A stretch of DNA of 64,000 nt from NCBI GenBank assembly GCA_922989275.2, contig OV277862.1, forward strand, positions 62,819,832-62,883,831, read 5' to 3'. The position numbers and the translations under genes were made by a program. Positions 63,714 to 64,000 of this stretch are shown here, one piece after another. Source of the stretch: Gari tellinella (Eukaryota; Mollusca; Bivalvia; Cardiida; Psammobiidae). Position 1 is the first letter of the stretch; every line of letters begins with the position of its first letter. Below the pieces are notes generated by a model that was not told the DNA's origin, made no database searches, and saw only the letters and a program-made list of their open reading frames with translations.

Positions 63714-64000
63714 CTAGATAGATAGAAACACAAGATGACCTTTACATAGTTTCCTATAATTTTCTTACTGATTTCAAAAAATAAGGATTGCTAGTTCTCA
63801 TTCGTGAAAGTTCAGTATGGAGGATTGAGTTTTGATTTTTTACTAAAATGCATGCTGATTCAGCTACCTATTTTGTCTATATGCAGCTTACTTAACCTCG
63901 TCAAGAATTTTATTTCCCTGATGATAGTACAATAATATAATCATTTTTATAAACCTTATGAGAAGTGACACCATAGGATTTAATGCAGAAATAAAGAATT
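63714..64000. other. RTTN intron, right edge
   Basis: No exon is seen. The last ~45 bases (GAAGTGACACCATAGGATTTAATGCAGAAATAAAG) are the 3' part of a family D MITE cut by the window edge. Confidence 0.6.

Overview
The window is AT-rich, repeat-saturated eukaryotic nuclear DNA. It holds one intron-rich gene, a Ty3/Gypsy retroelement, and many short non-autonomous DNA transposons of families typical of bivalve genomes. I infer a bivalve mollusc; nothing here fixes the species.

1-7.1 kb: a Ty3/Gypsy (Metaviridae) element on the + strand. It has gag with two CCHC knuckles and pol (protease, RT, RNase H, DD35E integrase) in the -1 frame behind a GGGAAAC slippery heptamer and hairpin. A frame break separates the integrase C-terminus and a chromodomain-like tail. 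The element is bounded by a 135-bp INVERTED repeat rather than by visible direct LTRs.

7.1-22.3 kb: no host gene that I can support. There are TTAA- and TA-flanked MITEs, perfect palindromes, a 5'-truncated LINE reverse-transcriptase end (minus strand, about 12-12.9 kb), a tRNA-like sequence, a ~410-bp tandem repeat, a ~80-bp minisatellite, a multi-copy bivalve-type repeat (16.3-19.6 kb) and a ~150-bp satellite array inside a terminal-hairpin element (20.85-22.32 kb).

23-63.7 kb: one gene on the minus strand, the 3' part of rotatin (RTTN, a centriole/basal-body protein). I resolve 28 coding exons with GT-AG borders and mutually consistent phases. They total 4161 nt (1386 codons plus stop). 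The 5' part lies beyond the right edge. Two introns are long: 30,101-40,008 and 51,564-58,920.

The first long intron holds the most striking structure: an 8.15-kb TA-flanked element with 34-bp terminal inverted repeats and GC-rich subterminal ends, without a recognisable transposase. It sits inside an older MITE and itself contains further elements, including a 1.37-kb unit whose ends are arrays of a ~15-bp motif. The remaining introns are filled with at least six MITE families (labelled A-G here). Most are built round a long near-perfect palindrome, and the same palindromic arms recur in families with different termini and target sites. A tRNA-Thr(UGU) gene, tRNA-derived SINEs and a partially duplicated rotatin exon complete the content. 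Family labels A-G are mine, not database names.
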